From contig CALSRO010000005.1 of the NCBI GenBank assembly GCA_943788775.1, positions 310,001 through 374,000 of the forward strand: a stretch of DNA of 64,000 bases, written 5' to 3'. Source of the stretch: an uncultured Flavobacteriales bacterium (GTDB lineage Bacteria; Bacteroidota; Bacteroidia; Flavobacteriales_G; Salibacteraceae). The position numbers and the translations under genes were made by a program. This document shows positions 61,120 to 64,000 of the stretch, piece after piece; the first letter of the stretch is position 1; the number at the start of each line of letters is the position of its first letter. The notes under the pieces are model-generated. The model did not search any database and was not told the DNA's origin. It was given only the letters and a program-made list of their open reading frames with translations.

Positions 61120-63168
61120 TTATTTCAGATAGGTATCCAACCAATCGTAAAACTCTCGATGCCACATCACGCCATTTTGTGGTTTCAGCACCCAATGCCC
61201 TTCATCTGGGTAATAAAGCAGTTTACTTGGAATACCTTTGAGTTGAGCCGCGGTGAAGGCTTCTAATCCTTGGTTCAACGGAACGCGAAAATCAAGTTCG
61301 TTATGAATGACCATGATAGGCGTATCCCATTTATTAACCATGCGATGCGGGCTGTTTTTGGCATATGCATCTTTCAGACTTGGATCCCAATACGGACCCC
61401 CAATGTCCCAATTAGCAAAGAATAATTCTTCCGTACTCGCATACCAACTTTCTAGGTTGAACAAACCACAATGGCTAATGAAACACTTGAATCTCCCATC
61501 GTGTATTCCAGCTAAATAATAAACCGAATAACCTCCATAACTTGCGCCAACAGCCCCAAGTTTGTCATTATCCACAAATGGTTCTTTGGCCACCTCGTCA
61601 ATAGCACTCAAGTAATCTTTCATGGCCTGACCACCCCAATCTTTAGAGATTTGATCATTCCATTCTTGACCAAAACTTGGAAGTCCTCTTCTGTTCGGTG
61701 CAACAATGATGTAATCATTAGCCGCCATTAATTGAAAATTCCAACGATAGCTAAAAAACTGACTGACTGCACTTTGTGGTCCTCCTTGACAGTAAAGGAG
61801 TGTTGGATACTTTTTGCTGGGATCAAAATCGGGCGGGTAAATTACCCAAGTAAGCATGTCCTTGCCATCGGTGGTTTTGATCATTCGCTTTTCCACCTTA
61901 CCCATTTTCATCTTCGCAAGCATTTCATCATTCGCATGCGTAAGTTGTGTCTGAGCTCTTGTTTTGATGTCCCACGCATATAACTCAGCAGGCTTGCTCA
62001 TTGTGTTCATACTTCCGATGATTTTTCCTCCAGCCAGCGATATACTGTTGATATTATGATCACCATCCGTCAACGCAGAGAAGGCGCCAATCTTAAGCTT
62101 ATCTGCTCCATCTTTTTTAAGGTCCAGTTTGAAAATTTGAAAAGTGGCACTCACCCCAGAAATGGCATAAATAGTTTTAGCGTCAGCACTCCAAACGATG
62201 TTTCCAAAACTCTGATCCAAGGAAGCCGCAAGTGGAAATTGCGTTCCGGTCTCCATGTTTCGAATCCACATCATGTTTTTATCGGATTCAAATCCATCGC
62301 GGGCCATGCTCAGCCAAGCCAACCAGTTTCCATCAGGTGAAAAGACAGGTTCGTTGTCATAGCCAACATGGCCATCGGTTAAGTTTTTGGTTTCTTTAGT
62401 CGATAAATCGTATTGCCACAATTCACTGTTTGTGCTCACGGCATAATCTTTTCCCGTCTTTTTCTTGCACACATAAACCAATGATTGACCGTCAGGAGCC
62501 CACACGATTTGCTCACTTCCACCGAAGGGCATCATAGGCGAATCAAAAGCTTCTCCTTGCATGATGTCTGTAATTGGATCACCAATTTTATTGGCATACG
62601 TTGCAATAAATACATGCTGGTAAGTGTAGTCATGCCATTGAGTCCAATGACGAAACATTAAATTGTCATAGGCCTTGCCTGTGGCTTGTGGAAGATCAGC
62701 GTGTTTGTCTGCCAAAGATTCTTCCACTTTTACATCCATGGTGAAGCTGATGTGCTTCATATCTGGGGCATATTTAAAATTGGAAATGCCTTCGTTAAAA
62801 TCGGTGACTTGAGTGGCGCCAGAACCGTCCGGATTCATTTCCCAAAGTTGAGTAGTGCCGCTGGCGGTGCTTAGGTATCCAATTTTTTTACCATCTGGTC
62901 GCCATTGCGCTTCATACACACTGCTTTTCCCATCGCTTATCATCTTGGTGTCACTGCCATCTGCAGACATCTTCATGAGGTGAGAAGTCCCCTTGTCTTC
63001 TTCGAGTTGGTAGCTCTTTTGAGCGTATATAATCGTTTTGCCATCGGGAGAAATCTGCTCACCATAAATGCGGTTGAGCTTCCAGAGGTTTTCAGGAGTT
63101 AAGTTGTTCTGTGAGTATGTCGTGAAAGACACAGCGAGAAGCAATGTAAAAAGTGATATGAACTTCAT
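61120..63168 (-). CDS. S9-family prolyl-oligopeptidase-type peptidase
   Basis: 682 residues from the ATG at 63168, giving the signal peptide KFISLFTLLLAVSFTTYSQ; the frame is open for 14 codons upstream. A beta-propeller (about 30-400) has repeated WRPDGKKIGYL, WAPDGQSLVYV and FSPDGNWLAWL units. The alpha/beta-hydrolase domain (about 430-682) has the nucleophile in GASYGGYS and the late triad histidine in DEGHWVLKP. It should release dipeptides or oligopeptides in the periplasm. It is divergent from the kynureninase gene. Confidence 0.93.
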   Translation of the reverse strand: MKFISLFTLLLAVSFTTYSQNNLTPENLWKLNRIYGEQISPDGKTIIYAQKSYQLEEDKGTSHLMKMSADGSDTKMISDGKSSVYEAQWRPDGKKIGYLSTASGTTQLWEMNPDGSGATQVTDFNEGISNFKYAPDMKHISFTMDVKVEESLADKHADLPQATGKAYDNLMFRHWTQWHDYTYQHVFIATYANKIGDPITDIMQGEAFDSPMMPFGGSEQIVWAPDGQSLVYVCKKKTGKDYAVSTNSELWQYDLSTKETKNLTDGHVGYDNEPVFSPDGNWLAWLSMARDGFESDKNMMWIRNMETGTQFPLAASLDQSFGNIVWSADAKTIYAISGVSATFQIFKLDLKKDGADKLKIGAFSALTDGDHNINSISLAGGKIIGSMNTMSKPAELYAWDIKTRAQTQLTHANDEMLAKMKMGKVEKRMIKTTDGKDMLTWVIYPPDFDPSKKYPTLLYCQGGPQSAVSQFFSYRWNFQLMAANDYIIVAPNRRGLPSFGQEWNDQISKDWGGQAMKDYLSAIDEVAKEPFVDNDKLGAVGASYGGYSVYYLAGIHDGRFKCFISHCGLFNLESWYASTEELFFANWDIGGPYWDPSLKDAYAKNSPHRMVNKWDTPIMVIHNELDFRVPLNQGLEAFTAAQLKGIPSKLLYYPDEGHWVLKPQNGVMWHREFYDWLDTYLK

Positions 63169-63241
63169 GATATTTATCTTGTTCCGCAATATTATCGAAA
63201 CTGCGCTCAATCCTTAACATTGCATATCACAAATCAACAAA

Positions 63242-64000
63242 GTGGAGAATACTGTAAACTACGCACAACAACAAGATGCTCAAGATGAATTGATATCATT
63301 CAGAGATCGGTTTTATCATCCAGAGTTAAATGGCAAGCAAGCACTATACTTTACAGGCAACAGTCTAGGCCTGCAACCCAAGTCTGCCGAGTCATTTTTG
63401 AAACAAGAATTAGAAGATTGGCGAAAGTTTGGAGTGGAAGGACACTTCGAAGCTCGAAGACCTTGGTATTCTTATCATGAGTTCTTCTCAAAAGCGATGG
63501 CCGAAATTGCAGGAGCAAAAGAGTCTGAAGTAGTGGCCATGGGCTCACTCACCGCCAATATCCACAGTCTGATGGCGAGCTTTTATCAGCCAACAAAAAC
63601 ACGTTATAAAATCTTGTGCGAGCGTAAAGCTTTTCCTTCAGATACCTATGCCATGCAGGCACAAGCCAAATTGCATGGGTTTTCCATTGAGGACGCTATC
63701 GTTGAAATTTCGCCCGCGAAAGGTTCAGATATCATCACTGAAGATGCCATTATCGAAAAAATATTTGAACTAGGAGATTCATTAGCAACGGTCATGATTG
63801 GTGGGGTAAACTATTACAGCGGCCAAGTGTTTGACATGGCAGTGATTACGGATGCAGCGCATAAAGTAGGTGCCCATTGTGGTTTTGATTTAGCCCATGG
63901 AATGGGCAACATAGAAGTGAAGTTGCACGAATGGCAAGTAGATTTCGCGGCATGGTGCACCTACAAGTACCTAAACAGTGGTCCGGGTTCTGTGGGTGGA
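63242..64000 (+). CDS. kynU: Kynureninase (3' end outside window)
   Basis: 253 codons are visible from a GTG at 63242, with no stop before the window edge; the only upstream in-frame stop is at 63215, so GTG is the only usual start. It is a PLP enzyme that cleaves kynurenine or 3-hydroxykynurenine in tryptophan breakdown or NAD synthesis. Typical motifs are YFTGNSLGLQPKSAE, VVAMGSLTANIHSLM, GFDLAHGMGN and the PLP-lysine motif YKYLNSGPG at the right edge. Confidence 0.93.
   Translation, partial: MENTVNYAQQQDAQDELISFRDRFYHPELNGKQALYFTGNSLGLQPKSAESFLKQELEDWRKFGVEGHFEARRPWYSYHEFFSKAMAEIAGAKESEVVAMGSLTANIHSLMASFYQPTKTRYKILCERKAFPSDTYAMQAQAKLHGFSIEDAIVEISPAKGSDIITEDAIIEKIFELGDSLATVMIGGVNYYSGQVFDMAVITDAAHKVGAHCGFDLAHGMGNIEVKLHEWQVDFAAWCTYKYLNSGPGSVGG

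Noticed and set aside
1..64000. Search for tRNA, rRNA, integrase, transposase, toxin-antitoxin or defence genes
   Set aside because: None was recognised; intergenic gaps are short and no such product appears in any frame with support.

Overview
The window looks like chromosomal DNA of a marine-type Bacteroidetes (Flavobacteriia, Cryomorphaceae/Schleiferiaceae-like). The evidence is a type IX secretion/gliding block (gldJ, a porP/sprF-like gene, porU, porV), several secreted proteins with type IX C-terminal sorting domains, SprB repeats and thrombospondin type-3 calcium repeats, a DUF4286-ksgA-mgtE block, low GC, no obvious Shine-Dalgarno sites, and occasional TAnnTTTG promoter-like boxes. I see no rRNA, tRNA, CRISPR array, insertion sequence or prophage. 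No stretch over 300 bases lacks a gene.

Layout. 1-4.0 kb: the end of an outer-membrane protein, a sigma/anti-sigma pair whose anti-sigma factor carries a TonB-like C-terminus, and a divergent secreted VWA protein. 4.0-7.1 kb: a tight exbB-exbD-tonB-folC operon. 7.3-8.2 kb: an unknown exported protein. 8.2-13.2 kb (minus strand): an amino-acid dehydrogenase, an MscS channel, an NhaD antiporter and anmK. 13.2-15.7 kb: an acyl-CoA dehydrogenase and murF. 15.7-24 kb: gldJ, porP/sprF-like, porU and porV. porV runs straight into ispF, cdd, pdhA and pdhC (24-27.3 kb). 27.3-32.8 kb (minus): an M23 peptidase, a DUF3108 protein, bioY and leuS. 32.9-42.2 kb: two type IX cargo genes in a broken state, flanking a TMTC-like membrane TPR protein and a methyltransferase. 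42.4-46.2 kb: DUF4286, rsmA/ksgA, mgtE, a small OmpA-domain protein and a 2-hydroxyacid dehydrogenase. 46.2-51.2 kb (minus): an intact DUF2341/LamG type IX cargo, a STAS-like protein, a DHFR/RibD-like reductase, aspartate kinase, a GNAT and a VOC protein. 51.3-56.8 kb: a di-heme peroxidase, then a probable metal-uptake cluster (TonB receptor, acidic lipoprotein, His/Cys-rich small protein) and a YCF48-like lipoprotein. 56.9-60.5 kb: an SprB-repeat cargo gene with a frameshift. 60.5-64 kb: a DUF1287 protein, an S9 peptidase and the start of a kynureninase running off the window.

How it fits together. PorU and PorV are the sortase and shuttle of the type IX system, GldJ is its ring/motor lipoprotein, and the window also holds four large proteins built as its cargo. 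Three of those four cargo genes are interrupted by single-base frame changes, while no housekeeping gene in the window shows one. This is the most notable pattern here. It could be consensus error in the assembly, pseudogene formation, or switching of surface proteins. I found no clearly new defence or mobile system.
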